Shown one piece after another: positions 34,847 through 48,396 of a stretch of 64,000 bases of DNA (positions within the stretch are counted from its first letter, which is position 1; each line of letters opens with the position of its first letter). The notes under the pieces are model-generated. The model searched no databases and was not told where the DNA came from. It was given only the letters and a program-made list of their open reading frames with translations. The position numbers were made by a program, and so were the translations under genes. The stretch covers positions 5,332,001 to 5,396,000 of the forward strand of contig JAWZSP010000002.1 of NCBI GenBank assembly GCA_034401135.1, in the 5' to 3' direction. This DNA is from Volutella citrinella (lineage: Eukaryota; Ascomycota; Sordariomycetes; Hypocreales; Nectriaceae).

Positions 34847-35896
34847 ATGCATCCCCCCACGACTCCGAACCGCAAACCACGAACGAAACGACCTAGAAAA
34901 AAGAAGAAAAATCACTCCTCGTCCACCCTCTCACCCATCACCGCCAGCGCCGCCAGCGCCCCCTCAAACAAGGCATTATTCATCGCCCGCAGTAGCTGCG
35001 GCAACGACTCGTCCCGACCCAGACGCCGTAACACACGCAAAGCCGCAATGCGTTAGGCCTAGGCCCGCCCATTATCGTCATTGTCGTCGTCTTCATCATC
35101 GTCGTCCGCGTCATGGCCGCCACCAAGCCCAAGACTGTCCCCGTCGCTGTGACAGAAAGATACGCAGGCTTGCCGTTGACCCATGTTGGCCGCGAAGTTA
35201 TGGAGCGGTGAGCACTGTGGATAGTCGACATGTTGGATAATTAGGGGGGCAACGATGTGATGGTTGATGGTGGGAGATATCAAGTTGTTCGGAAACCAGC
35301 TGCGCCAATACTTGGTGAGCGGGGGAGGGGCACTTGAGCTCGAAATAATGCTCTATGGCATTGAGCTAGAGGAGTATATGAAGGATGTTGGTCAAGTACG
35401 TAATGTGCTGAATTGGCTTTTAGACAACATCAGCCCGTATTACCTAGCGACATGCTCCCCTTGGCTTAGTGACGCAGAGCCTGATAACATATCAGCGTTC
35501 TACCTCAACCTCAAAACTGCGTGTGGGATAACCGATAAGATGCGAAGAGAGCGAGCCCAAAAACAGTATTTTAAGGTTCTGAAGCAGGCCTCGAACCCGG
35601 ATACTGACTGGAAAGAATGGATCACACAATGGGACAGGGCTGTTCGCATTGCGGCCGTACGGGGTGTGGTGGGGGCGCAACAATCAAGCACCTGGTTCCA
35701 GGACCTCCAACAATCCTTGGACGACAAGTTCGAAGTCTTCCTCCGAATTGAACAGCGCCTGCATCGCGATGAAATCGAGTCAGATACCTATTTACCTGCC
35801 ACCTTTTATTGGCGATGTAGGCAGGAGGTGGAACTCAATGAGGCCAATCAATATAACTGGCACCCAGACTTGAAAAGGAAGAAGCTTGAGGAATAA
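34847..35896 (+). mobile_element. Ty1/copia gag-like fragment
   Basis: A basic 69-aa open frame (34847-35056) rich in K, R and S is followed by a 210-aa frame (35264-35896). The latter shows features of the copia-type Gag helical domain: an LLDNISPYYLATCSPW stretch, the tract DKMRRERAQKQYFKVLKQ, and W-rich helices. No zinc knuckle, protease or reverse transcriptase follows in readable form. I interpret it as the 5' remainder of an LTR retrotransposon. The assignment is moderate because gag is weakly conserved. Confidence 0.55.
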
Positions 35897-36668
35897 TGCA
35901 GGCACGGAATGAACGCAGCCAGGGGCTGCTGACAAACACGTTCTGGATCATGCTGCGTTTCTGGCCAGGCGCAATTGAAGCGGACTGTGTACGTCGTTCC
36001 GCCCAGCCAAACACAAAATTAGATCTGAAGATGTATCAGTGGGACGATTAGCTATCTGTGATTGCATATTTGCACTGAAAAGCCTTTATTGATATACTCT
36101 GGGGCTGAGGCATCATCTTCACCAGGAAAGCCGTGGAACAACTTGACGGTAGCTTTAGGTTGGCAGGTCTGCACGAGCACAATGATGGAAAGATTGGAAA
36201 GAGCCCTGTCACCGTTCCTTATTGTCTCCCATCTTCATGAATAGTATCCGATTTGTTCGCCTCTGCTTCCTTCTTTCTCCATTAATCCATCTCAAATCCT
36301 TATCGGTAAAAGTCGGCGCGCTGCAGCCCTCCCCGGCGAGCTGGCCACGTAAGAATCGCCGAACACCACGGTGACGCCCTTTCCACTGTGCCTCCTATTC
36401 ATCTAGTACCTGTAGCATTCTAGAAAGATGCATTCCCCCTTGACTTGCTGCCGCCAAATCACTGACACCTTGATCTGCTAAACGCCGACATGCTGTGCTT
36501 AAAGAACCTCGACCATGTCTTGAGTATCGATCGACCTCGACTAACCTTCGGCATCGACCTGGACGTTGCCATGATGGAACTATGACCCCGCACCGGAGAA
36601 TCGGGTTCTCCCTGGCCGCCTGGTCGTTTGTGATATCGGGAAGCAGGAAAGATGAACAAGGATGAACC
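35897..36668. other. Spacer without recognised gene
   Basis: About 770 bp after the gag-like frame, with only short frames. Probably transposon debris or promoter of the zinc-finger remnant that follows. Confidence 0.3.
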
Positions 36669-36984
36669 GCCTTCACAGCTTCCCTTTCGATGCGAACGAA
36701 TGCGAGAACAGCGGAAGCGATGCAGGATTGGAATCTCACACACACTTGCCCGCTGTGCGGGTTTAAGGGCGAAAATGTCCGGCGCCACTATCGCTATCGT
36801 TAGAAACTAACTCAACCATCACTGAGTGAGTGCTGCTAACAGATGTGTTGCAGACTTCGAGTACTACTCCAAGTGCAAGTTTTGCACTCTTGAGTTTTAA
36901 GAATGCCAGAGCTTTCGTTAAGCATGCCCAAGATCATGCCAAGGATCTATACAGCCAAAAATCTTAAATTATATTTAATAATAA
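36669..36984 (+). pseudogene. Small two-finger C2H2 gene, frameshifted
   Basis: An ORF from about 36669 reads into LTHTCPLCGFKGENVRRHYRY. Removing a 55-nt intron at 36799-36853 (gttaga... with GCTAAC branch and TTGCAG end) completes the first C2H2 finger, CPLC...HYRYH. A second finger starts as SKCKFCTLEF and hits TAA at 36898-36900. Deleting one T of the TTTT run just before restores F-K-N-A-R-A-F-V-K-H-A-Q-D-H, a complete second finger. The gene therefore has a one-base frameshift, or an error in the T run. It ends at the edge of an AT-rich block. Confidence 0.5.
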
Positions 36985-37700
36985 TTAAGTAAATATTTAA
37001 AATAATTAAGTTATATTAATAATTAAAAAAGCTAGTCTTTTTTATTATATTAAAATAAAAATATTTATATTAAATTATTATATATATTTAAATAATTATT
37101 TAGTTTTTTACTTTTTTTATTTTATATTTATAAAATAATTAATATTTATATAAAAGTATTTATTATTTATTAATAAATTAAATTAATAATATATAATTTT
37201 TAATTAGCTCTTTTTTAATTTTTAAACTTTTATATTTTTTTATATAAAGCTTTATTTATTTTATTTATATTAAGTTTTAAATTAATTAAATAAAATAAAG
37301 TTATAACTTAAATTAGATTTTTTATTATATATTTATAAATATTATTAATAACTATATTAGCTTTATTTTAAATATATTTTATTTTATAACTATATTTTAT
37401 AATATTTTATATTTAAGCCTTAATACTATATTAAATATAAATTTCTTTTTAAAATATATTTTATTATTTTAATTATTTTCTATTTTTTTCTTAATTAAAA
37501 GTTATTTAATAAAAAGTATATTCTTTTTATTAAGATAGCTTATATAGATCTTATATTTAGTACTTAAATAGATTTAAAAGTTAATAAAAAATTCCTAAAA
37601 GTAAAAAGTTTTTAGAAAAGACTGCGCTCTAAATACTACACTCTCTCTTTTAGTAATTAATATATATACAGACCTTTTTATAGACATCGGACTAGCTTTA
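36965..37700. repeat. AT-rich, RIP-like block
   Basis: About 700 bp of almost pure A/T with no readable frame; the remaining C bases stand mainly before T. The composition equals that of the copia element at 42.7-49.8 kb, so it is probably a remnant of a RIP-mutated repeat. It starts abruptly after the zinc-finger remnant and fades out towards the P450 gene. Confidence 0.7.
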
Positions 37701-37874
37701 AAGTGATTAAAGTCAAGCTTAAATACACCTGCCCTAGAATTCTAATATAAAAAGGTACAGTATAAGCATTTAGTACTTACGAGCCTGCTGTATAAGTGTG
37801 TTTAGCATAGACACTATCGCGGGTGCTTCTTATTCAGAAGCCTAATTCCACAGTCAGGTATATAACAATTTCTA

Positions 37875-39658
37875 TTAAAGTGCGTTATGTACCTGGACAC
37901 GAATGCCCTTCGAGTCTAGAGGAGCAATAGGCACGAACCAATCGTATGCTACCGACACGTCCCTGTCCGTCGTCTCGAACAGAGTGAGTGAGAATCGCGA
38001 GTATAGCTCTCCTAGAGTTATGAAAATTTCATTATGCGCCAGACTTATAGGAGATGCTGGGTCAGCAGGCACTAATTACATTATTTGTAAGCTGTCCAAC
38101 TCACCTGATGCCGAGACAGCTTCTGCTGCCTTTGCTAAATGTAATGTTGCGAAATTTGCGACAAGGAGCATCGGAATCCAGCCACCGCTCTGGCCTGAAA
38201 TCCCAAGGCTCGGGGAAGATCTCTTCATTAGTGACCACTAAGTAGGTACTTTGGCTGACAGGTGTCTGCGAAACGAGCATCTTGTCAGCCAAGAATTTCC
38301 AGCGTGCTGACTCGTAGGGTTGGAACTTACACCGGCAGGAATCACAAAGTCTTTGTAAATAAGAGCCTCCTCCGTCGCAACTCGGGGCAGGCGTGAGGTA
38401 ACGCCGATTGCAAGTCGCAGGCCCTCCTGAACCACAGCACCCTGGTTTCGAACTTGGTTAGATGAGCCGCTCAGTTCGGGGAGTTCAATAACATTACCAT
38501 GTACGGGAGATTGTCAAGTTCTGAATATTTGACTGGTGAGGTTGGAGTAGGCTTGACTGTGCGCAGCTCGGCTACCATTTTCTCGACGCACTCTGGATGT
38601 TTTGTCAAGTAGTACACAATAGTGGATAGCGTCTTGGCTGTCGTTTCGCTGCCGGCGCCCGTGAGCAAGGTACCCTCATCACCGAGGCGCTGCAGTGTCT
38701 TCTCATGAGGCGGAAGATTGCTGTCACGGATTTCGTGGAAAATGGTGCGGCCTGAGCTCTCCTTGTCCGGGATGGAGGGATCCAGAATAGGCACAATCTC
38801 TTTCAAGGCGCGGTCTCTCCACTCCAGAGACATTTGTGAGGCCTGGTCAATGCCGCGCATCCACTTGGGCAAGCACTCGTTGAGCGATAGGATCCACGGG
38901 AACTGGATGCTCAATGGGCCTCCAGCAAAGGACGCGTGAAGCAATTCCTTCCACTCCATCTGGTAGTCGTCGACTTCGAGATAGTTGGAGCAGTTGGCAA
39001 ATGAGTATTCCGTGATAACGTCCATGGTCAAAGCCATAAATGCAATGTCCAGTCTGACGACGGATCCGTCGCGGGCATGTCCTTCAAAGCGCCGCTTGAG
39101 TTGTGCAACCTTTGAAGAGACGACGGGCTCGAGAGATACGACGGACTTCTTGGAGAAGAAGGCGCCGAGGGCCTTTCTTCGAACTCTGTGGTGGTCATGG
39201 TCTACCGTGCCAAACACCGACGTAGAGCCAGGAACTTGCTGAAGCCACCGTACATCCTTGTTCCTCTTGCGAGAGCCACCAGGGTAAACCTCGTCATAGT
39301 AGCTTGGGTCATTGATGTGAATCTCTCCAGGGTTTAGTCGAATGATTGGGCCTGGACCGAGTTAAAGGTTGGGTGAAAAGCTGGGCCAAATCGCTTGACA
39401 CGTACCGTAAATCTTATGGAGCCTCTCAATCTCGAAGAGAAGCTGACCCCTGTGCCAAACATCATGGTAGAACTCGTGCCAGTATGACATTGCTGCAAGA
39501 CGCGGCCCTGGGAACTTGGCTAAGGGATGGAAGTAGAGTCGATAAATTGCAAGGCCAAGATTGTATAGAACCAGCCCCGCAAATGCCAACCCAATACCAT
39601 CGACCATGGACAGGCCCTGAATGGTATCTATGACATTGCTCATCTGTGTGACCGCCAT
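37875..39658 (-). CDS. Cytochrome P450 monooxygenase
   Basis: Microsomal fungal P450, 515 aa in five exons (introns 39352-39405, 38442-38497, 38266-38330, 38044-38104). An N-terminal membrane helix (about residues 15-40) is followed by the proline-rich FHPLAKFPGPRL. The I-helix oxygen-activation motif GAGSETTAKTL, the E-x-x-R motif in VVQEGLRL, the PERF-like FRPERW, and the heme loop FSKGSRSCLG with ligand Cys456 are present. The segment YYDEVYPGGSRKRNKD suggests the clan that includes trichodiene oxygenase-like P450s. All exons join in frame, so the gene looks intact although it borders a RIP-like block. The substrate is unknown. Confidence 0.93.
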
Positions 39659-41409
39659 TTGGGATTCTCTTGTCAGCCAGTCTGGGTTAGGAGGTGCTTG
39701 TCAAATGGTCGATAGAAGTGAATGCTGAGCAGCAACAGGTGACTCCGGGCTCATTCGGTCGCAAGGTTTTATACCATCGGGTGGAATTCACCTGGAGGAG
39801 ACTGCCTTCAGGGCGCGGAGGCCGCGGGTTCCATATCCTGGAACTGGGCTCTACGCGGTGCCATTCCATGCTTCTCGCCCCGCAACGCGCGTGTCAGTGC
39901 CGTTTAGGGCTAGATTCGCTCGGCATGATCGTTGCTAAAATGCGGGGAGAAGACGTAACGGCATGCATCAGAATCCAGCCCAATGACGCACTAGCCCGTT
40001 AGAGAAAGTCGTCCCGCGCTGGTTGGCGCAACATGAGTACGCAGCTCATCACAGTCTTTTCCCCAGATATAATCTACCACCCACACCTTGTCTAGTGGCG
40101 CTTGTTTTGACGAATAAAAGTAGAGCTGCTTCATAATACCCCTTGCGATACACTAGCGTATCATCCTCGTCCTTAGGCGTTGTGATATGCCACGAACCAA
40201 GTTAGACATTGGACATGCTCGGTTACAAAGAACTACCAACTTGAATATGTAAATAGTGTATTTCCCTGGATTCATTCAACTAAAGTATCCCATCAACCGA
40301 CCAGGTATCGGCATCAACCAAGTGGACATTTACCAAATTCAAGTTTTTAAACTGTTTTGCTTTACTTGCATTGAGCAATTTCCCCAAGTCTCCAGCTCCA
40401 ACTCCTGCAATGGCAAACATCATGAATGATGACGTCGCGTAGAAATATCTACGCCACCCAGAACAGTCTATCTCGTCAATGAACCCAACCTTTGCTCAGC
40501 TCAACAATTCTCAAGGCATTGGTCTCACTGGAACAGCCGCAGGCTGCATCTTTTTCATTCTTTTCGCTATCAAGTCCGGCGGTAGCCACCGTGTTGCTTT
40601 CGGAGGAGCATGACTCCTTGTTCGTCAGAGGGGCTGGTGGTGATGATTCTCGAAGATAGAGTGCGAGGTGAAGGTCTGTTTGAGAATGGACATTCAGTCT
40701 ACGTGTCCTCACCGGCTCCCCGCAAGCCGAAATCAAGGAGACCATCCAACTATTCAACAGGTGCCTCTTGAAGGGAGACTTTCCAATCTGCCAGGCCAGA
40801 ACGATTGTCACCCCAAAAGTCGGTCAGCACAGGGCGCCACGAATCCAGGCGGCCTTGGCTGGATCACTAAAGTCAACGATTGCGGCTCGCCCTGTCTGGA
40901 ACAGCCTTAGGTAGAATCCTACCGCCATTCCCTTAAAACACTGCTCAGCTCGGGCTTTGCGAGGTGCTTGATTGACTCGCAAGCAAGGCTCTTGTCGACG
41001 CCTGAATCAATATGCTTGTACAACACCGAGGCCACGACTTCTTCGACGGCACTCCCCATCTCGATAACGAAGAAGCGCCGGTCCCTGTTGCGGTTGCCTT
41101 GCGGAGCCGCGCCCGCTGGAGGACTGTGGCCCGGCTATTTCGCTTATGGATTGACGGGTGAATTGTTTACTGGGTGTTCGGGACGCATATTGGAGGACGA
41201 AAGACGAAAGCAGGGCGGAACCATCATGTTTTATGTCATATTAGAGAAATCACGTATGAAATATTCGAGCCAAGGCAGTACCAAAGCTTGCTATTTTCCC
41301 TCAATCGCCTTAGGGCCTCGGATTTTCGATAACTCCCAGTCCTGCGGCTTGAGAGGGAAGTGTATTACACGCCCCCAGGCTAGCAGAGCCTCAATTATAG
41401 TAGCAAATT
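39659..41409. other. Long non-assigned stretch
   Basis: About 1.75 kb downstream of nothing recognisable; it lies upstream of the P450. Open frames such as 40476-40811 (-) and 40968-41411 (+) have no domain I can name. It may contain the P450 promoter and eroded gene or transposon fragments. Confidence 0.3.
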
Positions 41410-41585
41410 AAGCGTAGTTATCAGCCTAATATAAGCTAGATAACTATTTTATATAAAGAATCCACTCTAGATACTTATCTATACTCTTAAAGCAGAAATA
41501 CCTAAGATAGCTAATATTAAAATAGTTACTTATACACTAATTTTAATATAATTAATATATTAAACTCAAAAAATATGCCATATCT
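41410..41585. repeat. Short AT-rich RIP-like patch
   Basis: About 175 bp with the same A/T-rich composition as the larger blocks; likely a small remnant of a mutated repeat. Confidence 0.5.
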
Positions 41586-41786
41586 TGATAGTATACATTG
41601 GACGTCAATCCAATCTCCCCGGAAGCGCAAAGCCCATGGACGCCTGGGGTAGAAGAAGGACATGATACCGCAGGCCTTCCATTTGCAGCTGTTGAATTGA
41701 AATCGTTTGCGGTTTGTTCACGCTTCCTTCCCCATGTTGGTTCCTCGAGTAGTCTCTTCTGCTTCTGTGATGCCTAATGTTAGACA

Positions 41787-42257
41787 TCAGAATGCAATGT
41801 TGTGTGTCGCACCTCCTGCCGCCCCAGGTTCCGCCCCTGAGCAAAATTTGACGGTCTCGTCGAGGAAGGCTTCCCAGACCTCTCTATCCTTCTGTAGCTT
41901 GTCCAATGTGGTAGCCTTTGCAGCGAATTCGTCACTCATCGCCTTGATATACAGTTTTGATTGGAGTATTGGGCCTCTAGTTTCGCTTTGTTGGCTTTGG
42001 CATGCTCCAAGCTTGTGGCCAAACCAGTGCATCAAGTTTTTTCGACGAGACCAGGTGGATCTATCCCGATCATATGGGTTTGGTGGTTCCCAGTGCCCTT
42101 GGCGTATGACCTCGTAGAAGCAGGTGGAGACGGTGGCATTGGATGTTTGCTGCTTGAAGGTCTCGCTGGGCTCCTGGGTGCCGCGGGGATGGGGAAACAC
42201 CTGCGCTCTGTTCAAACAGGAAACGGCCGCGAATTGGGTCTGATTACCTTGTTGCAA
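41787..42257 (-). CDS. Unassigned open reading frame, 156 aa
   Basis: An open frame whose second half (about residues 105-145) reads like a helical protein segment: SDEFAAKATTLDKLQKDREVW. The first half is low in recognisable structure and an overlapping frame exists on the other strand. I do not recognise a family. It sits between a RIP-like patch and the copia element, so it may be a gene fragment. Confidence 0.25.
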   Translation of the reverse strand: MQQGNQTQFAAVSCLNRAQVFPHPRGTQEPSETFKQQTSNATVSTCFYEVIRQGHWEPPNPYDRDRSTWSRRKNLMHWFGHKLGACQSQQSETRGPILQSKLYIKAMSDEFAAKATTLDKLQKDREVWEAFLDETVKFCSGAEPGAAGGATHNIAF

Positions 42258-42740
42258 CCACTGGTGGTGATGGATGGTTCTTCTGTCGTTTAGAAAACCT
42301 GATATCCGCTTGCTCTTGCTCTTGCTCTTATTGTGTCGTTCTTCCGCTCGAGGCGGGACCTGTTGGGACCTCTGGGGCTCTGAGTCTGGTGGTTGTGGCT
42401 GTGGTTGGAAGGGGCTCTAAGTACTGGGCTTCTCCCGTCGAGAGTGCCCCTTGATGGACGCCAGCAGCGTCACTTCTCGGTCGCTTCTCGGGGCCCTATC
42501 GACCAAGCCGGCAGCTGGGTTCATCCCTTGTGAAGGGCTGCCATTCATCAATGAGTGGCTCACTTCACTGATCAACCTATGCTATAACCTTGTTTTCACA
42601 ATATTATTGCCGTTACGGGACCAGACAACATCCTGGTTGAGTGCAGGAGGCACGCCTCTTAATGGGTCTCCTAAAATAGTTAGTACTTAGTGGGGGTAGG
42701 ACCTCCTTCCATAAACAGAAACCCATCTATAGGCGCTATA
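42258..42740. other. Spacer before the degraded copia element
   Basis: About 480 bp of normal base composition, with a short simple repeat of TTGCTC at about 42311-42329; no gene is recognised. Confidence 0.3.
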
Positions 42741-42928
42741 ATTATATTGCGAAACGGGTCTAGTAGGGCAAACTCGTACTAATAATAATCTGATCTACCT
42801 TTATCAGGGATATAGCTTAATAAGTATTTAAATAGTCTATCTACTTTACTACTTTTTTTTTATTAATATAAGGCTTTCTATTTATCTTTATAATTATATA
42901 GTTTAACTTAAATAAGTAAAGTATAATA
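42741..42928 (+). repeat. 5' terminal direct repeat of the copia element
   Basis: A 188-bp copy that keeps more C and G than its partner (for example GCGAAACGGGTC against ATAAAATAAGTC). The outer boundary is set by loss of similarity, not by a target duplication. Confidence 0.7.
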
Positions 42929-45900
42929 GTTATAAGCTTAGTATATATATATATAAAATATATAATAGTTACTTAAATATTTTAAATAAAGTATTTAATT
43001 ATTATATTATTAAATTCTTTTATATTTTATTTTTTTACTTTTAATCTATTATATAAGTAATTAATTATAATAAATAATACTTTAATTAATAAATAAATCA
43101 CTTTTCTAGCTATTTAAAAGCTTAAAAAACTAATAGATTAAGTTAAGTAGTTTAATATATTAAAAACCTATATATAAAACCTTAATATCTAAGATATAAT
43201 TAACTTAATAAAAATTATAAAGCTATTTAATATAATAAGAGTTTTAAAATACTTAACTAAATAAGATACTATTTAAGTTTTTTAAGAATAAGCTAATAAT
43301 AATAAACTTAAATTAAGTAAAAAAACTATAAATTAATAGCTTAGTCTTTTTATAAAGAGGTATACTTATAATTTTACTTAATATTAAGAAAGTTAAAAAA
43401 AATAGATAGTTATTTAAATCTAAATTATTTAAATTATTAAATAAAATATTTATTAAGAAGCTATTCTTTTAGTTAAAAACTTAGGACTTTTAAAAAAAGT
43501 AGTTACTTTTTAAGCCTTAGTTCTTAATTTTAAAAAAAAACTTATACTATTAAATATAATAATTATTAAGTAAGTTAAAAATAATTATTAAGTATCTTTT
43601 ATAAAGGCTAAATATATAAATTTAAATATTTAGGCTTAGTATATATATTAGAACTATATATATATAAGAGCCTGAGTATATATAATCCTTAAAGTTTAAA
43701 AAAATATTAGAATCTGAGATTTTTTTAAAATAGTAAGTATTTAATTTATTCTTAAATAAATATAAGAATAGCTTTAAGCCCTAGTTCTAAGTAAATAGTT
43801 AAGTAAAGGAAAGCTCTTTATAAAGATACTAGCTAAATATAAGTAATAGTTTAAAACTATTATAAAATTTTAAATAAAGGATTTAAAATATAAAGGTATT
43901 TTCTTAATATTAAGGGATCTTTTAGATACTTTAAACTAATTAAATAATAAGCTAAATTACTACTTTTCTTTATACTAAAGTAATAAATCCCTTAATAAAT
44001 ACTTTTATAAGTTAGAGTACTTTTAGAAGCTTTTTAAATACTTAAAGCTAGCACTTATTAAGAAGTTATATTAAAAGCTCTATTATCTTTTAAAGCTAGT
44101 AAAAATTACTTATATTAAAAATAATATCTAGTTTTTTATATAAAAAAGGCTTTATTTAATTTTAATATTAAAGAGTTAGATTAAGTAAGATAATACTTAG
44201 GAAATTATTAAGTAGCTAAGTAAGGTTATTTATATAATATTAGACTTAAAAGATATTTATAATAAAGATAAAGCTTTAAGTATTTATATTATACTTTTAA
44301 CTTTATAATATCTATTTTTAAAGAGCACTTTTTTAAATAATTATAGTATACTTTATTTAATTAATTTTATTAATCTTTTAAAACCTAGAACTTTCTAACC
44401 TTTTATAAATAAATTTATAAAAACTAGGACTATAGATTTTCTAATTATTAAATATAATAAATATATAATTAGGAAGATCTTAAATAGATTAAGAAGTAAG
44501 TAGTTAGAAAATCTTAAGCTTATAAATATAACTATTATAAAAGGGTTTTATATAAATATTATATTAAAAGCTTTATTATATAAAAAGAGGATTTAATATA
44601 TAGGCTTTAATTACTTACTATACTTTAAAACCCCTATTAAAAGCTTTATTATTACTAACTTAATCTATAAGTATAATATTACTTTTTTAAAATATAAGCT
44701 ACTTAAAGACTATTACTTATTAAGCTTTTTAATATATTAATAATAACTATTAAGTAGTTAAGTATTAATTTAAATACTTAAATATATAATTAATACTATT
44801 ATATATTATAGGCCTTTAAGAGACTTTTTAAAAGTATAACTTAATAAAGAGGAGCTTTAGTACTTTTAAGCAGGCTATTTAAAAAAGGATACTCTAAAAG
44901 AGCTTATAAAATATATAAGAAATATATAGATAAAAGGAACTATATACTTAAATTATAAAGTATATATATAGGTTATAGCTTTATAAGTTATATTATATAA
45001 ATTATTAAGCTAATACTTACTATACTTCTTTTAGTATATTTATTAAGATTTTTAAAACTACTTATTATTTTATAATAAGTAATAATAGCTCTTAGTAATT
45101 AAAAATAAGTTTAATAAAATAATAAAAGCTTAATCTCTTTTTAATAAGATATTAATTATAGTTTTTAATACTTTATATATATATAAGTATTAAGTAAAAA
45201 GATAATTTAGCTTTTTAATTTATATCTTATAATATAATAATAAGAAAGTTATAATTATAATAGTAAGTAAAATAGTATATTAATACTAAATATACTTTAA
45301 AAGTATAAAAATAAAGCTTATATTAATAAGTATATATAAATTAAATAACTTATTAGAATTAATAAAAAGGATAATTATAAATAAATCGAACTTAATATTT
45401 ACTAAAATAAACCTTTTTATAAACTTATAGCTTAAAAGTATTTATATTATTATTTATTTATTTAATATAAGCCTAAATAAAAAATAGAAGTAGATCTTAT
45501 TATAAAAACTATTATATAGCTAGTTTAGGAAAAATATATAGCTATTTATAACTAAGCTAATAGTAGACCTAATACCTAATTAAAATAGTATCTATACTTA
45601 TAGATACTATACTTATTTACTTAGCTAAGACTATAAAAATAAAAGGAATAAAAAAGAGATAAAAGTTAGCTTTAAAAAGTATATTAAGTATTTAATAGGC
45701 TATAAAGCTACTAATATCTATAGAATTTAAATCCTTTATTTAAAAAGTATTATTATAATAAAAAATATTTATTTTAATAAAAAGGTCTATTATATTCTAA
45801 GTATTAAGAGCTTAAATAAGCTTTTAATCTAGGAATTTAATAATTAAGTTATTAAGATAGATAGCTAAAAGCTTAAGTAATAATTATAATTTAGTAGTTA

Positions 45901-48396
45901 GAATAATAAAAACTCTTTAATAAGAAGTATAAATTTAAACTTAAAAATAGAAATATCTAAAAGTATAGTTATTATAACTAAAAGTACTAAAAAGCTACTA
46001 ATACTAATACTTAAGTAGATATTAATAAGACTTTAAATATTATAAAAAATATTAAAGCAGACTTAATATATTAGTAATACTTAATAAGGTATAATTAAGT
46101 AGTAAGGTATATTTTAAAAAGTAGTTAAAAGTATTAAATTACTTAATTAAAGCTCCCTTAATTTTAAAAATTATAAATTAAAAAAAAAAATAAAAAAGGA
46201 AATTATAATATAATAAAAAAGTAATAAACCCTATTATAAAAGTAATATAAGATCTAGTAATAAAGGATATAGCTTAAAAATAAAGAATAAAGTATTTATT
46301 CTTAACTAAGATATTTTATTTAAATTATTTTTTAAAAAGTAAAAAAGAAGTAGGATTATACTTAAATAAATATATATAAGTATATAAATAAGTAAGAGAT
46401 AATATATAAGATAAATAACTTATTTTAATTAGAAATTATATTATAAAATAGACTTAGTTAAGAATAAGTTAATTAATATAATCTTTAAATAGCTTAATAA
46501 AAGCTTATTTAAGTACTTATTATACTACTTATTTTTATTATAGATAATAAAAGCAGCTTTTAATTAAAAGTATATAGTAAGAAAAGGGGCTATACTAAAA
46601 AAGCTAGATAATAAATAATTAAGCTTGCCTTTAGTACTTAAGAACTAGAAGGAAATACTAACTTATATAATAAAAGCTTAGTTCCTAAAAGTAATAAAGA
46701 AGGAAATCTAGGCACTAATTAATAAAGTAACTTAAATAGTAATTAAATACTTAAAAGTAACCTCTTACTTATTATTTCTAAAATAAGTATTTATTTATAA
46801 ACTTAATAATTAAAGTTAATTAAAAAGATATAAGGTATATATTTATATATATAAAGACTTTTAAGTAAATACTAAAGCTTAAAATATATATATAGCTATT
46901 TTAATAGTATAACTATTCTAAATAATAATTACTTTTATTATCTAATTTAATCTAGATATAAAGTAATTAGATATTAAAAATACCTTTTTAAATACTATCC
47001 TAAGTAAGTATAAAAAACTAGTATTTTATAAGCTACTAGAAGGATTTAAGTAGTTAGGTAAGTATATTAAACTATTATAAGTACTTTATAAAATAAAGGA
47101 TTTACTAAAGCTATAATTTAAAAAGCTTTTATAAACTTTTAAAAAGCTAGGAATAGAGCTTTATAAAAAGGAGCCTTGCTTATTTTATATAAAAGATTGA
47201 TATATTTTTATTATATTTTATATAAATAATATTCTTATTTTTAATTATAAGATATATATATTCAAAACTTAGGAGATTATTAATAAGCTTAAGGTAATAT
47301 ATAATACTTATAACCTTAAAAAAATAAAGTAGTTCCTTAAGATTAAAATTATTAAAAACTAGACTAAGTATATAATCACTCTTATATATAATTAATATAT
47401 TAAAAAAGTAATATAAAAATATATATATAAAGCTTAATAGTTATTATTATTAATCTTAATATTATATAAAGAGTATAAGAAAAAGAAAGATAAAGTAAAT
47501 ACTTAGAAAGTTAAAAGTTATTAAAAGATTATTAAGATACTACTCTATATAGTAGTTATAATACAGCCTGATATTATATTTTATATATTCTTATTATCTT
47601 ACTTTCTAACTAACCTTAATATTAATTATATAAAAGTAATAATCTAAGTACTTAAATATCTTAATATTATAAAGCACTATATAATTTAATATAAATTAAA
47701 TAAATAGAACTAGTACCTACTAATTACTAGTAATATATTATATATAGATAATAGCTTTATATATAGATTTTTATAAGAATATCTAATTATATTATTTAGA
47801 GGTATAATAATATAAAAAGTAATATAGTAAGTTATAATTATAATAAGTATAATAAAGGCCAAGCTGCTTATTTTATAATAGATTATAAAAAAAATAGCCT
47901 TTTTAAAACGCCTTTTTTAATAACTAAGCTTTAATATTAAATAGGTATAAGAGCTTTATTATAATAATCTTTAAATAATTTAAGTTATTATAAACTAAAG
48001 TACTTAGTTAGTTATAAAGTTATAGTATATTAATATTTAAAGCTATTAAATTAAGTAGGAATAACTTAAGGGCATATTTAATATAGTCTATTTACTTATA
48101 ATATAAATACTAGCTAATAGACTTATAAAGCTGCTAGATAAATAGAAATTTAAGTATTTTTATATAATACTTAATTATATAGAAATTAATTACTTTTACT
48201 AAGAGATAAAGCTTAATATTTATTTAATTATTAATTTATATATACTAGGCGATCTATTTTATTAATTACTTAAAAATTACTATTTAAAATATAATTAGTC
48301 TTTTAAGTATTACTTATTAATATCTATTATAAGTATATTCTTTTAAATAATAATAAAGATAGTATATTTAAAAAACTTACTTATACTTTTATTAGT

